64,000 nucleotides of DNA from assembly GCA_936432065.2 (NCBI GenBank), contig OW386289.2, forward strand, positions 169,259,348 through 169,323,347, in the 5' to 3' direction. The notes under the pieces are model-generated. The model was not told where the DNA came from and made no database searches. It worked only from the letters and a program-made list of their open reading frames with translations. Of this stretch, positions 33,101 to 44,529 are shown piece after piece (the first letter of the stretch is position 1; each line of letters starts with the position of its first letter). The translations under genes were made by a program, and so were the position numbers. This DNA comes from Rutpela maculata. Its lineage: Eukaryota > Arthropoda > Insecta > Coleoptera > Cerambycidae.

Positions 33101-34099
33101 TTCTCTTGGTCCGAATGTGCCTTTCAACTGTCACTGCACGCACTTTTGAGCATGGGGTGTCCTTACAGGCAGCCTATACTTCAAGAGCATGCACTAAAGC
33201 TTCGCTACTACTTTGGTGGCGCGTTAACCTAAGAACTCGCCTGACCTCTTCGTCCTGTATACCATATAAAAAGGCCTCCACGCTAATTGTTCTTGAAAAT
33301 CTCTTGTGGCACTTGGGTATGCCAGATGTGCCAATCTCTCTACCGCAGCTTCAAATTCTTGTAAGCTTTCTCCAACCTTTTGCATCCGTGATTTCAGCTG
33401 AGCCTGGTATACTTGAACGAGGTGTTCGTCACCATCTCAAGTCTAAGGCAGCTTCCAAAACTTTAAAGTCCCTCTGTTTCTCTACTGGGATAGTCTGAAG
33501 TAACTCCGATGCTTGGCCCCTTAGTGCTAAAACTAATGCCTCATTATCGCAGTCTTTCGCAGATGCAGCTGCTTCGAATTGTCTTTTGTACGTTGTCCAT
33601 GAGCTTTGGCCGTCAAATGATAGAGGTTTTAATCGAGGACCTAACGATGCTACTAGCTGCCTTTTTCTCTCAACTGTTTAAGGCGCTCTACTTCTCCTTC
33701 TAACTTACTCATCTTTTCTTTGATGTCACTAACTTCTCCCTTTACTTGACTGACTTCTGTCTCGACTACTCCTACCCTGTCTTCGACCTTGTTTATTTCT
33801 TCTTTGATTTCAACCTTTAGTTCTTCATTGGCGAAAATGATGGCGTCCTGTTGTGTTTTGATTTGTTCATTCAAAATTTTCCTTAATTCTTCCTGGCGTC
33901 TTTCTTGTTCTTGATTTTCCTCTTGCTGTCGTATTTTCAGGTCCTCTATCATTTTTCTCAGTTCGGCTTTTTCTTCCTGACTTTGCTTTTCCTGCTCTTC
34001 TTTGTCTTCCTGGCGTTGTTGCGCCATCATCCTCGTAAACTCCGCAAGTAGATCCTGTATTTGTTTCTCTGCTACCATGCTTCTTGTTGTTATGGGCAT
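33101..34099 (-). pseudogene. gag of a gypsy-like element, frameshifted
   Basis: Starts MPITTRSMVAEKQIQDLLAE (34099), a very typical gag N-terminus, then a long Glu/Lys/Gln-rich coiled coil ending at 33653. After a frameshift the gag core follows: LGPRLKPLSFDGQSSWTTYK, RQFEAAASAKDCDNEALVLA, LRGQASELLQTIP (33445-33665). Further frames continue LVQVYQAQLKSRMQKVGESL and QEFEAAVERLAHLAYP. Gag would package the RNA in virus-like particles; here at least three frame breaks make it non-functional. No zinc knuckle remains. Confidence 0.84.
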
Positions 34100-34627
34100 A
34101 TAATGACTTTAAACAGTTTATTATACAATTGCGTTAAGAAAATCCAGATATCTCGTCGAGATTTGCGATGGAACTTTCTAGAATAATCTTGAAATAGCAC
34201 AAAAGAATGTTATTTAGAGTCTATGTTGTTATAATTCCAGTATCTCCAGTAATTTCCAAATAGAATGTTCTAGAAATTTTCTTAAACTAACACAAATAAG
34301 TCTTATTTAGTGTCTATATCACTTTCCAGTTGAAAGAATTCAATTATCTCCACTAGTTTACGAATGGGATGTTCTAGAAATTTTCGCCAACTAACACAAA
34401 TGAGTCTCAGTGTCTCTGTCACTTTCCAATTGGAAAAACTCGATTGTTTCCACTAGTTTCCGAATAGAATGTTCTAGAAATTTTCACGAAACCGCGCTAT
34501 TAACAGTTTTCAGTTTAAAAACAGTCCTTACACAACGTCCCGTAAGTCAATTCCCGAGAAGAATACTGTAGAAACCTTCCCGAACAATCCAGAAATCTTC
34601 TGTTATAATTCCGCTTCTGACACCAAT

Positions 34628-35616
34628 TGTTACGTGTTTACACCTCTTTTGTAAATACCCTGTATCGTGGGTCAGGAAATTATAACACCAAGGTAACACT
34701 AAACACTAATTTATTAGTAGTAATAGTATTCGCAATATTGGCTTTGATTTATTAATAAATCATTAGCTCAGCGCCATATGGAAGTTGACTTTACTAATAT
34801 ACCACTAGATACTATAATTCACTTTATCACTTTGTTTACTCCTTGACCTGTTCTCACTAACTATCGATACTAAAACTGTCCACTCTGGGTTTCTCCATAC
34901 CTTTATATTGTCACGACCACCGGAATGGTCATAACTAGGGCCACTTGGTTTTTGGGAGAGGTTAAGTTATCAGGGAATTAAACTCGACGGCTCAAAACAA
35001 CATAACAATATTTATTGTGGCACTTGGCCCTAAAATTGCTTGGACACACACATAACAACAATTAACACGAAGGGCCTTACCAACTCTTCATTTTCGGGGA
35101 GAGATGTCACCTAGTTTGCACTGAACTCTTATTACTTAACGCCGAAAACTTCGATACTGACTGTCGCGAGTCCACACAAGGAATCCTCCCTTTGTTATTG
35201 TTTTTTAATTTATATTAATTATTATTGCTTATTTTATAAACATTACATATATACAAGTTGTAAGTTTATGTTTTCAATCGTGTTCCTAAAGGTAAACAAT
35301 CCTATTCAGACATTGAATTTGTTTTGTTATTTATAAATCTAAAAGTAGATTATGGTCGAATATGTTTATTTATAAAATGAGCATTTGCTATTTTCCCGGA
35401 TTTCAATTATTAATATTTCCTACATGACAATATACCCAAAGATGAATGTTCTCTAATCCTTCTGGAATTTTTCTTGTAGGCTCTCTATAACTTCCAGACT
35501 CTGACACCGCATCTCTGGGCCGATTGCCAAACTAACTAACTAGCTTAATTTCTGTTACTTATAGAACTTGTAAGAAACTACCTACAGATGTCTCTGGGGG
35601 TAAAAAATATACAACA
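34628..35616 (-). repeat. 5' LTR, split by a solo LTR
   Basis: On the plus strand begins TGTTACGTGTTTACACC and ends TACAACA. It matches the 3' LTR, including CACTTTATCACTTTGTTTAC and CTAACTAACTAGCTTA, but is interrupted at 34909-35429. A 60-bp patch near 34730-34795 also differs from the other LTR. Confidence 0.82.
34909..35429. mobile_element. solo LTR of a second retrotransposon
   Basis: 521 bp bounded by TGTCACGACC and CTACATGACA (TG...CA) and flanked by a 4-bp duplication ATAT (34905-34908, 35430-35433). The paralogous 3' LTR carries the unoccupied site TTTATATACC near 32612, which confirms the boundaries. It contains no internal coding sequence, so it is a recombination-derived solo LTR. 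Its parent family is not present in the window. Confidence 0.87.
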
Positions 35617-35619
35617 ATA

Positions 35620-35840
35620 GAGTTACAATTCGAATTTTTATCATTGATAAACTTTAAAACTGCTAGAAGAAACGTTGATATTACCTGAATGTTTTTCTCT
35701 GTGACTAGTCTGTGGTGTATTGTATACACTAGTTTTGGTTTAATGTTTAGATCAGTTTAGTTTAGTTGTTAAGTTTTGTGGACATTTTGGGCTATCTAGC
35801 TTGTATGTGTCCCTTTATCTGTAATAAATAAATAAATAAA
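35620..35840 (+). repeat. LINE 3' end
   Basis: Ends TCCCTTTATCTGTAATAAAT with (AAAT)n at 35820-35840, like 3' ends of R1/jockey-type elements. No readable protein. Confidence 0.45.
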
Positions 35841-36946
35841 TCAACAACCATGTTTGATAACCTAAAGAACTAAGGAGAACTACTGTATTCCCATGTAATT
35901 TAATGTATCTAATGTACCTAATTGTAGCATCCTTGTGGCGCCACTGCACTAAAATAATCATGTAAATTCCGTTCAAGGTATGAAGAATTACAGGATGGCT
36001 GACATCTGACCTAAAGCACACAACTTCTGGCGATCTGACCATTGCAAATAACTGTCTATTTTATTCCCGGGGGACAACTGGACATCCTGCCCTGGCAGTT
36101 CTAAATTACTTTACTAAAGGGGAAATGTAGAATATTAAAATATAGTGGACCCAAACAGTTCACGAAATATTACGTAATTTAATAAGAGAAGCTTAATGGT
36201 AACCTCACTAGACCGTTTCTCTATACAATTTACGTGTATATTGTTAACGAGAATGTTTATCCACAGAGGAAGATACATGCTGAAAAACATATGCGTGCAC
36301 CTTTATATTACTTATGTGTATCAGAAAGAAAATAAGTTAGTTCCATTTGCATTTAACTTAAGATATACTCGCTTATTTTTACACTATAGCGAAATGGTTT
36401 TATGATATTGTCTTAAAGTCAGCAAGTACTTAAAAAAAAACTGTAAAATTATTTACACGAAACCTCCAACCTTTCTTTTACTATTTTATTTATTACTTAC
36501 TTTTTTCTTTTGGATGATCACCCTGTGTAGTTTTTTCATTAAAAATATATCAGGTTTTCTTCCTTGTCAATTAATAGTGTCATCTACAGTGTCTTAATTA
36601 ATCCTCTATATTTTTCATTAAAAGTAGAGTGGTACATATGTTACCTACATAGCAAATATCATTGTCCCCGTCTCATTTTTCCTTACTTCTTTTTTTTTAC
36701 TTATTTTTATATTTTTCGCTAAAAGTATATCAGATTTCTCTTCCTTGACAATAGCGTCAAATTTCATTTTTCTCCGCCAAATAATTCTTAGATATAGCAA
36801 AGACAGACAGACAGGCATACTGGCGTATTGTAATCTGTAATGCTGAGTGATTTTTTCAAAATTAGTAGTCGGACGGACTATTGTACATTCTTGACATGTA
36901 GGATTAATTATAAAATACCAGTACTATCCAGAACGCTGAGTTAGAC
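35841..36946. other. non-coding; diverged repeats at 36480-36830
   Basis: Within 36480-36830 the phrase ATTTTTCATTAAAAGTA / TATATCAGATTTCTCTTCCT recurs about three times at roughly 90-140 bp spacing, followed by GACAGACAGACAG at 36806, suggesting a decayed element of the microsatellite-bearing type. The rest shows nothing. Confidence 0.4.
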
Positions 36947-36986
36947 TCCCCCCCCCAAAAAAAAATTACGTCACGCTTATAGAAAC

Positions 36987-37317
36987 CAAGGGCGGATCTG
37001 TACCTTGAGCTTGGGGGGGGTGGTAACACTGAACCCAAATTTTTTTTGAAGAGCGGGGGGGAGAAATCCGAAAAAAAATTTTTTCATCCCAAAATTTTTT
37101 TGAAAAGCGGGGGGAAAAATCCAAAAAAAATCCGAAAAAATTTTTTTATCCTAAACAATTTAAAATGAAAATGTCTTGGGGGTAATTACCCTATTAAAAT
37201 TTTATTTCTTCCGAAAATTAACAAAAATCGTACTATTTTAAAACAAAAGTTGATGATTTACATAATCTTGGGGGGGGGGGTAATTACCCCGTTACCCCCC
37301 CCATAAATCCGCGCCTG
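36987..37317. mobile_element. short hAT-type element with 8-bp TSD
   Basis: Ends CAAGGGCGGATCTGTA (left) and CATAAATCCGCGCCTG (right) are imperfect inverted repeats of the CAGGGGCGGATCTA type. A perfect 8-bp duplication ATAGAAAC lies at 36979-36986 and 37318-37325. The 331-bp interior alternates G-runs with AAAAAAATTTTTT and encodes nothing. Confidence 0.83.
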
Positions 37318-37374
37318 ATAGAAACCCCCCCTCTTTATGTTTTTTTCGATTCCTTTATTTATTATTCACGATAT

Positions 37375-37640
37375 TCTTCGCTAGTAGAAGTCCAAAAAAA
37401 TTTGTTTACTGCCTCATGGGGGGGGGGGGGGGGGTTCTAGTAGAAATCCAAAAATTAGCCTCAATGGGGGGGGGTGCTAGTAAAAACCCAAAAAAAAAAA
37501 AAATTGCCATCTCACCGGTGGGGTGCTAACAGAAAACCAAAAAAATTTTTTACTAGCTCATGGGGGTGGTGCTAGTAGAAATTCAAAAAAAAATTGTCAC
37601 CTCATAGGCGCAATACTACTAAAAATAAAAAATAAAAAAA
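37375..37640. repeat. G-rich minisatellite, about five units of about 50 bp
   Basis: Unit resembles CTCATGGGGGGGGTGCTAGT, then AGAAATCCAAAAAAAATTG. Copies start near 37394, 37457, 37500, 37545 and 37595. The first has a G-run of about 18. Neighbouring C-runs (37325, 37716) suggest it sits inside a larger unassigned element. Confidence 0.62.
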
Positions 37641-37823
37641 TTTTACAATATTTTCTTTTCTTGATTCGTTCACCATTCGTTACGTCACACTGAGTCAGAC
37701 CACGTAATTAGTAACCCCCCCCTCTGGATGGCTTCAAAGGAGAGCAATCCATTCCAGGGTGCGTCATATAAGTTCCGTTTCGTATATTATAGAAGGTTAT
37801 CGAACAGTACAGAAGCTTTCTTG

Positions 37824-38149
37824 CAGTGGCGGCTGGTGAAATTTCAGTATTTTTTTTCTCGTCTGTGGCGCATGGGATACGAAATATGAGAAATAAGATC
37901 TAGAGAAACACTTCTCTAATGACCCCTAAAAAATTTTGAAAAAGCAGTTTGCGAACATTTTTTTTAAAATTCAGTAGCCTCCCCTGGTCTAGGGACTCCT
38001 GTTTATTATTATTTTTTTTGTCATACACATTTGACTTTTCATAAAAATACAACAATACGTTTTGGAGTTTATGAAAATATTTAGAGAAATGCTTCTCTAG
38101 ATGTTATTTCCCAGAAAAAAAAATATTGAAATTGTATCAGCCGCCACTG
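37824..38149. mobile_element. hAT-type MITE
   Basis: CAGTGGCGGCTGGTGA at the left against TATCAGCCGCCACTG at the right. CTTTCTTG precedes and, offset by two bases, GTTTCTTG follows, an imperfect 8-bp TSD. 326 bp, non-coding. Confidence 0.68.
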
Positions 38150-38350
38150 CAGTTTCTTGAGGCGGCGCATTCGTGCTTTCCTTAGATTTTTGCGCGCAAA
38201 CGAGAAGATTGATCATTCTAGAGGGGGATGAGCTCTCAGTAACATGCGGGGGTAATGCCCTGGTGAATTTACCAGCTTGTTCCAGTTAATTGGTCCACTA
38301 GCTTCATAAGTATTCACTGATCACTGCTTATATATTAATCTATCTTAATT

Positions 38351-38770
38351 CTAAGAACAAAGTGAGTGCGACATAGTTCCCGTGGAAACTGTAAGTACTG
38401 CATCCCGTAGTTTTCGTAGTTTCTCTGGTGAAACACAATTGCATAGAATATGAGTGGTTTCATCCTCCTCTCCACACATCCGACAAATAGGATCATCTTT
38501 AAACCTCATTGTATATTCAGGTGATTGTTCAGAGTACAGTGTCTTGTTATCAAGCTCAATCATTCTCTATCGAGCCCATTTTATGTCAGTCAAAGGCCCC
38601 TTTATATGGAATCCTGACTGGCTCATTCCGAGGACCTGAGCCTAACAGTTGTTGAACTGTGCTGTAGTTCAATCCCGCACGTCTGATTGAATCAGGTTTC
38701 TTGGCAAACCGAAGGCTAGCTCCGGGTCGGGAGAGGACTTTTTGCTCAGCCGCGAAGTATTCTCTGATTT
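38351..38770 (-). pseudogene. LINE C-terminal zinc-finger region
   Basis: The minus strand encodes YTMRFKDDPICRMCGEEDET followed by THILCNCVSPEKLRKLRD, a C-x-x-C...H-x4-C zinc-binding tail found after RNase H in several LINE clades. Upstream (38640-38770) are weak remnants of the preceding domain (LRxAGLNYSTVQQLLGSG). Several stops. Confidence 0.62.
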
Positions 38771-39269
38771 AAATATACGACTACATAATCTAAGTAAACA
38801 CGTACAGACACAGTCCAAATGTATATACATCAATAGGGTAACCCTTCAAAGTATTTTTTAATTTCGCCAACACTGCATGACAGTATATCAAGGTGGGACA
38901 CAATATGTGATAGTTGAATACCTTTTAATACATAGGAAAACCTTTATATAAGTTTGTCCTGTGTTTTTTCCTCGAACAGATGCATGTCACGAGCATTTAT
39001 CCGGGGTACATGAAAATTTAGTATAGCTACTAGGAAATTACATGTGAATGCATTGCTTATGATTTTAAGTAGAAAAATTAAAGAATATATAATTCGCCTT
39101 TTAAGTAGACAACAATGGCCTATTTTGATGACTATATTATGTCATGACGATATATTTACTTGGATTGAGAATCAATTATCAATATACTAGGAGTTCAATG
39201 CGTCGAGATTATTTTGAAGCCTGACTGCTTCAAGTTCACATTTAACTTCGTATTTTTAGATCACCCGCA
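38771..39269. other. non-coding, no recognised feature
   Basis: AT-rich spacer between two LINE remnants; nothing recognised. Confidence 0.45.
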
Positions 39270-39535
39270 TTCAAAAAAAATTAATAGCTTAGCGCAATGT
39301 CATTAAGAAATTCGATGAATATTAGTGGTCTGAGAACAGAACCATGAGGGACTCCCAAAGTTTCTACCAGACAAGTACGACTCAATTAATTTACCAAAAT
39401 TAACACTTAATCCTATGGAATTCAGGTTGCACAGCAGCAAACCGTGATCGAGTCTGTCGAAAGCCATCGAGATGTCAGTATAGATAACATCTACCTGACT
39501 TCCGCGACCAAGAACCTCACTTACAGACATACAGT
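39270..39535 (-). pseudogene. LINE reverse transcriptase fragment
   Basis: Motif A region VIYTDISMAFDRLDHGLLL at about 39430-39495 and, after a frameshift, LGVPHGSVLRPLIFIEFLND at 39305-39365 (normally GVPQGSVLGPLLF). Motif C is gone. Confidence 0.68.
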
Positions 39536-40119
39536 GTAGCTTATAACCACTTATATTACACCTGCCCTCTCACACACTCCAGGGCATAAAACAATGTATA
39601 AAGTAGAAAGCACTAGTGACGAGTTTGTGCTGTCCAGTGTCACTCGGTTGTGCCGGCGTCACAAAAGCTGAGACTTAAAAATGTTCTCATTTATTATCTC
39701 TGAGCACTACGTTATGACGACTAGAAGCATTTTTGAGAATAAACTTATGTTACTTATTGGATTTTTAAACTTTTTGTAGTTTCTTTTTCTGTAATAAATA
39801 ACAGTTCCCTACTTCCACGGCTTCGCTATTATGTCCGCGCCTGTGAGATATCGACAAAGACAAAATTGCTACTTACTTTTAATTGTAGAGAGCGTGACCT
39901 TGAAAATTTTAAAATGTTCGTCTGAGCCGCATTTTTTTTCTTTTATTTTCTTTTATTATTACTATTATATACAAGTCAACAAAAATACCACGGGAAAAAA
40001 TCCTGACCACTGACCGGAATAGACACATTTCTTCGGGCTCTAGTGCCGCCCAGTGAAAATTGTTTAAAAAATGCTGACACATTTCCTCCCGGTAACCTCT
40101 AGGAGGAACTAGTCATACC
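39536..40119. other. non-coding, no recognised feature
   Basis: Mixed composition with a slightly GC-richer patch at 39560-39680. Nothing recognised. Confidence 0.45.
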
Positions 40120-40275
40120 ATCTTATGCCACAGCGACCGATATTAGGACCCAATTTATTCATAAATAACGTAAACGAGTTTAAGCATGCCTTAGTGGATG
40201 TTAATTTCATATTACTTGCAGATGATACCACGTTGTTAAGATCTTATAAAATATTAAAAACATCCTCCCTCCACG
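40120..40275 (+). pseudogene. LINE reverse transcriptase fragment
   Basis: LMPQRPILGPNLFINNVNEF then VDVNFILLADDTTLLRS: the PQG motif and LADD motif C of RT in a single short frame. The neighbouring domains are absent. Confidence 0.65.
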
Positions 40276-40509
40276 TATTTCTATAGGAGCACCTGATCAT
40301 GTCATCACATTCTAGTATTAAGGCATCAAGGTTAAATTGAATCGGAATTTTTAAACCAATTTTAGAAAAAAAAAATTATGCAATATCTAAATACATTCCT
40401 TAATGTTTCAGTTTTGCGCCAGATGATGTGCCGCAACTCAAGTCTGAACAACAGTCGAATTTATTTCGGAAATAATTTTTTCGTCTCTTTAACTAACTTG
40501 GTCACGGTT

Positions 40510-40615
40510 GCTTGGCAAATGTGCTAAGTTACTAAGTCAATTACATAGATGAGGAGCAGTGTGAGACCTAACACTGGTCCCTGAGGAGCAACATTTGAGT
40601 TTTTAATTTATAGCA
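40510..40615 (-). pseudogene. LINE reverse transcriptase fragment
   Basis: The minus strand reads SNVAPQGPVLGLTLLLIYVI, a decayed GVPQGSVLGPLLFLIYINDL motif. Only this motif is recognisable. Confidence 0.5.
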
Positions 40616-41424
40616 AACTTAAAACAGCACTCATAAAATCATGTCAGTTCCAAATAAACACACGGATACTTTTTTTGAGCAATTTCATCTTTTCGTTTTT
40701 AAAATTGAGTTTGTATTTTATATTTTATTTATATTTCTTGCTACTAAAACCAGCATTATAATTTTACAGTGTTAATGTCCCCTTTTATACATTCCATATA
40801 CACTTTCTATGAACAAGAGAGTGTCAAATATTATCATCGCAATATTTTTCTTTAAAAGTTCACAAGGCTCGCGGTTCATTATCTAAGTGTATATAAAGTA
40901 ACAAATAATATTAATTATGACAAAGATATTGTTCGGGAGGGAAATTAATAAGCACTGGCCTGTTATTTCGCCCAAGGGAGCCATACGAGATCGTATAAAA
41001 TTAATATTTCCAGGTTTTCCGTTTCCCGCGATATCTAACATCTACAGCGAGAAATATTACATTAGATAGACAGATCAGGACTATGAAGAATTCATAGAAA
41101 TACAGAACTAAAATGTTGCTACTCGTACACGTATTAAGAAATATTTGTATTTAAGACATGATTGGCGGAAAAAATCATATTTTCTTTGAGGTTTCATGCT
41201 CAAAAATAAAAATGGATTCCTTATTGGATGATTCGTTTGTCTGTCTGTCCGTCTCTCTGTCACAACGGTTTATTTCCGAAACTATGATAGTTAAAAATAA
41301 GAAAGTTCATGAATTTTATCCATATTAAGTAAAAATCCCAAAAAGCACGTATGATATATGTTGATTGATATATGTTGTCTCCAGTTTGAGTCTGTTGAAA
41401 AGAAACTGTAAATGCTATAGGCTT
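40616..41424. other. non-coding; GACA-type microsatellite near 41235
   Basis: Contains GTCTGTCTGTCCGTCTCTCT followed by GTCACAACGGTTTATTTCCG at 41229-41275, similar to the conserved block of the HINE families but otherwise diverged. The rest is unassigned. Confidence 0.4.
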
Positions 41425-41730
41425 TAGAGGTAAATTTCATATATAAACTTGGTGCACCCCAGGGTTTAGTGCTAGGCCTTTTCATATTTTTATCATTTAT
41501 CAATGATTTACCAATATACGTATCTGGAAATTATATTATAATGTATGCAGATGGTATCACTCTAGGATTTGATGCAGAAAATTCAGCGTATTTCTATAAG
41601 ATAAATTTAACATTATTTCTAATTAATTTACCAACGGCTTTTAGAAAATGGTTTAATTGTCAATGTGAATACAAGAGTAGCCATGAATTTTTACAACAGG
41701 AAAAAAGTAATCATTATTTCAACATATAAG
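41425..41730 (+). pseudogene. LINE reverse transcriptase fragment with mutated active site
   Basis: LGAPQGLVLGLFIFLSFIND then YVSGNYIIMYADGITLGFDA. Motif C is YADG instead of YADD, losing a metal-binding Asp. The frame stays open to 41727, but no other RT motif is present. Confidence 0.72.
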
Positions 41731-41957
41731 TCAATAATGTGGCAATAGAAATTTCGTCTTCAAATTACTTTTTAGGTACTTACTTAAGTTATACATGGTA
41801 CATTGATGATGTCTATAAAGAAATTAACAGTAGTTAATATGCTATACTACATCTAAAAAATGTCGACACAAAAGTTTGATTAATATTTACCACACAGTGG
41901 TTAATTTGACATTTGATACTTTTGTATGTAATCCTGTTAGTAATTGTAATAGCATAT

Positions 41958-42239
41958 TAGTCCAGTCAACGGAGCGCTAAAATGACCAAAATCTCTAACT
42001 TGGGTGCTAATGAATGGATTTTGATGAAACCTTGTGCAATGTGTTTGTAATGACGTTAGTAAAAAGTTAAAAAAAATTTAGAGTAGGAAACGATTGGAAG
42101 GGGTGTTTTCTATCCCTTCCGATCGTTTCCTACTCTAATTTTTTTTTAACTTTTTTATTACCGTCATTACAAACACATTGCACAAGGTTTCATCAAAATT
42201 CATTCATTAGCACTCAAGTTAGAGGTTGGACTGGACTAT
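41958..42239. mobile_element. near-perfect palindromic MITE
   Basis: TAGTCCAGTCAAC at the left and GTTGGACTGGACTA at the right. Arms of about 125 bp pair almost continuously (GAAACCTTGTGCAATGTGTT / AACACATTGCACAAGGTTTC; GAGTAGGAAACGATTGGAAG / CTTCCGATCGTTTCCTACTC), with a centre GGGTGTTTTCTATCC. TA on both sides could be a 2-bp TSD. Confidence 0.78.
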
Positions 42240-42966
42240 ATTTATTACACAAAAAGCTAAACTGAAAAGAAACAAAATATTATTAAATGAATTATTATTA
42301 TTATCAATATCATTATGACATGAAGTTTTTAGAATTCTATACTTGTGAGTAGTACTGATTCCATTTTTTCACCACAAATTATGTTTTATGTCTGCATCAA
42401 ATTGCAATGTTTTCGGGCATTTTCATAATTCTTCCTCAGTTCAGTGCTCTGAAAACATAAAGTGTAAAAAAATGCAAATTTGGTGTCAGTACATTCTGCA
42501 TATTCAGAATTAAATCTATTTAGTTACGACGGAGTGAACGCACATATAGCGCACTTCACAAAAAACACGTCTGGTGTGAAACAAAGCCAAGATGAATTGG
42601 AACTAAAAAAAGACTCAATTAGTGCGCTCATAGTACACGTATAATAAACGTATGTACTACAAAAATCTGCATATTTCCACACCATGCCCTGCCAGGCAAA
42701 AGAAAATTAATGAATGAGCAAGTTGCATATGACGCGCGGTGGGATTATTTTACATGCGTCAAATATGTCCGGGGACTTTCTGCTCAACAATTAATTCAGT
42801 AGGGGTAAAGCTTCCCTTGTCGTCTATAACATGTATTTTGTTATATTTGCTGTTAGCTGATGTATTCGAAACAGAAACGATATCTATCTCTTTTTCCACA
42901 GACAAATGAAAAGTCCATTTTGTCAATTTTCAGTAAATTTATTATCCAAAAATATTTGAATTAATA
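42240..42966. other. non-coding, no recognised feature
   Basis: AT-rich with an (ATT)n patch. No boundaries or exon. Confidence 0.45.
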
Positions 42967-43338
42967 TACCGGGTGTCCCAGAATTACGTTAATAGCTGAT
43001 ATTGTCGAAGAACCTTACACACGGCGTCAGGCGTCGCGCCAGTCGCGTTCTCCTTTGTTCGTATGTGGTTTTCCACTCCCAGGCGGGTTTCATATATATA
43101 TATTTATGAGATATTTGACAAACGAGAAAAGTAAAAGCTGTACTTACCTTAGATTACTAACTGCCTTCTCTCTCAATGTGGCTTCTCAGGCGATGCACTT
43201 TAGCTTTATTTATCTAACACTGTAATGGATCTTGTACTTAGAGATCTCAGAATCACTCTTATAAAAAAATTCCTCTCGAGATTTCGCAATCCGATCGGTG
43301 TATTGATTTACAGACTTGTCTGATCAAGAGACACCCGG
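42967..43338. mobile_element. MITE with short TIRs
   Basis: ATACCGGGTGTCCCAGAATT at the left and AAGAGACACCCGGTAT at the right share about 12 inverted bases (ATACCGGGTGTC). The GGGTGTCCCA start is typical of mariner-like ends. TA may be the TSD. 370 bp, no protein. Confidence 0.52.
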
Positions 43339-44140
43339 TATTCAATTCCGACCTGACACACAAAAGCCCTTGAGGGATAAGATTTAAAGTAAATCATTCA
43401 ATCAGTAAAATACAACAGTTCGAGTAATACCATTTATTGATTAAAATAAAAAATAGATAGAAACAGGGTCATGCAATAGCATATCTAAGATAATCTATAT
43501 ATTTCAATGAAACACTTCCCCAAGTAGGGCAAGGACGAGTGAGGACTTTGGTTTCGCATTTACCATTAAATTGAAAGCGTGCAATAGCAATCGATTAGGT
43601 AAAAAGATTCACACAACTTCCTCGGAAGTTTGTGTAGGCACTTTATTTAAATTAAAAAAAAAGTACTGACCGTGTACTTAACCAGTGATCAGTCTGCCAC
43701 GCCCGTGCGCAACTTTCATTTTTTTTTTCACCCAGGATACTATTTACTGTCAATTTATAAAAAAATATGCCTATTCAGATGAATCATTTCGATCCTCAAG
43801 TATGGTAGCACGAATAATTTATGAAACAAAAATTTCAGTCAATTCTTTTTACCTAAAAATACAACCCGTGCCAATATGTCTTTTTCATCATTTTTTAACT
43901 CTCCCAGGGGAAATTTGTATTTTATTTTCACCCCGCACTTAGAAATTCATATGTTTTAACTTTTCAGATTCCTGGTGATGAATGAACCAAGATTGGCTCA
44001 CGTATATTCTCTTTATGGAACTATGTGCGAACACGTATTAATAATAATATTTATAACATTAATAGCCTGGACTCTGGAATCACATTACGATATCGCTAAA
44101 AAACATCAAAGATCCGAAAAGAGAGTCAACTTTAAAACAT
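43339..44140. other. non-coding, no recognised feature
   Basis: The 85-aa frame at 43685-43942 (+) has no family resemblance. No repeat ends were recognised. Confidence 0.45.
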
Positions 44141-44440
44141 AATAATAATAATAATAATAATAACGGAACGAGACACACACTGCTTTCGGAACTTAAGATC
44201 ATACCGGCATGCTGAAATTCGGCAGAGGTCTTAGCCGGCAGAATGCAGAATGCCGTCATTCTCGGTTCATTACGTCTGCTCAGGGCATACGATTCCCGGA
44301 CCCAGTAGTCACTTACCCCACGGGTGTGGGGAGTGGCTGCCGGTACTACCAGCTCCCCTCTGTGAGGGTCGGAGCCACAGAGAAGGGTGACTGGTTTTTA
44401 ACAAAAAAAAAATAATAATAAATAATAATACTAATAATAA
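44141..44440 (+). repeat. GC-rich SINE/LINE 3' end between TAA microsatellites
   Basis: About 250 bp of markedly higher GC (CGGGTGTGGGGAGTGGCTGC; TCCCCTCTGTGAGGGTCGGA) ending AGGGTGACTGGTTTTTAAC, then (TAA)n at 44410-44445, and preceded by (ATA)n at 44143-44163. The composition and repeat tails indicate a retroposed 3' end. No Pol III boxes were seen. Confidence 0.5.
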
Positions 44441-44529
44441 TACGGCTTATTCAGATTCAAAATAAATAAAATATTTTTTAAAAAGGGAATATAAATGATG
44501 TAATATGCATTAATTAATAAAAATAGAAT

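Larger units (their letters stand above)
32358..35616 (-). mobile_element. internally deleted Ty3/gypsy-like LTR retrotransposon
   Basis: Two LTRs flank gag and a short pol remnant, all on the minus strand. After the 5' LTR (34628-35616) comes a primer-binding-like TGGTGTCAGAAGCGGAATT two bases inside. Before the 3' LTR (32358-32782) is a purine tract AAGGAGAGGGCAA. Protease, RT, RNase H and most of integrase are absent, so it could move only with help. Flanking TSDs are not clear. Confidence 0.85.

Noticed and set aside
33106..33498. 130-aa plus ORF
   Set aside because: Antisense to the frameshifted gag of the LTR element.
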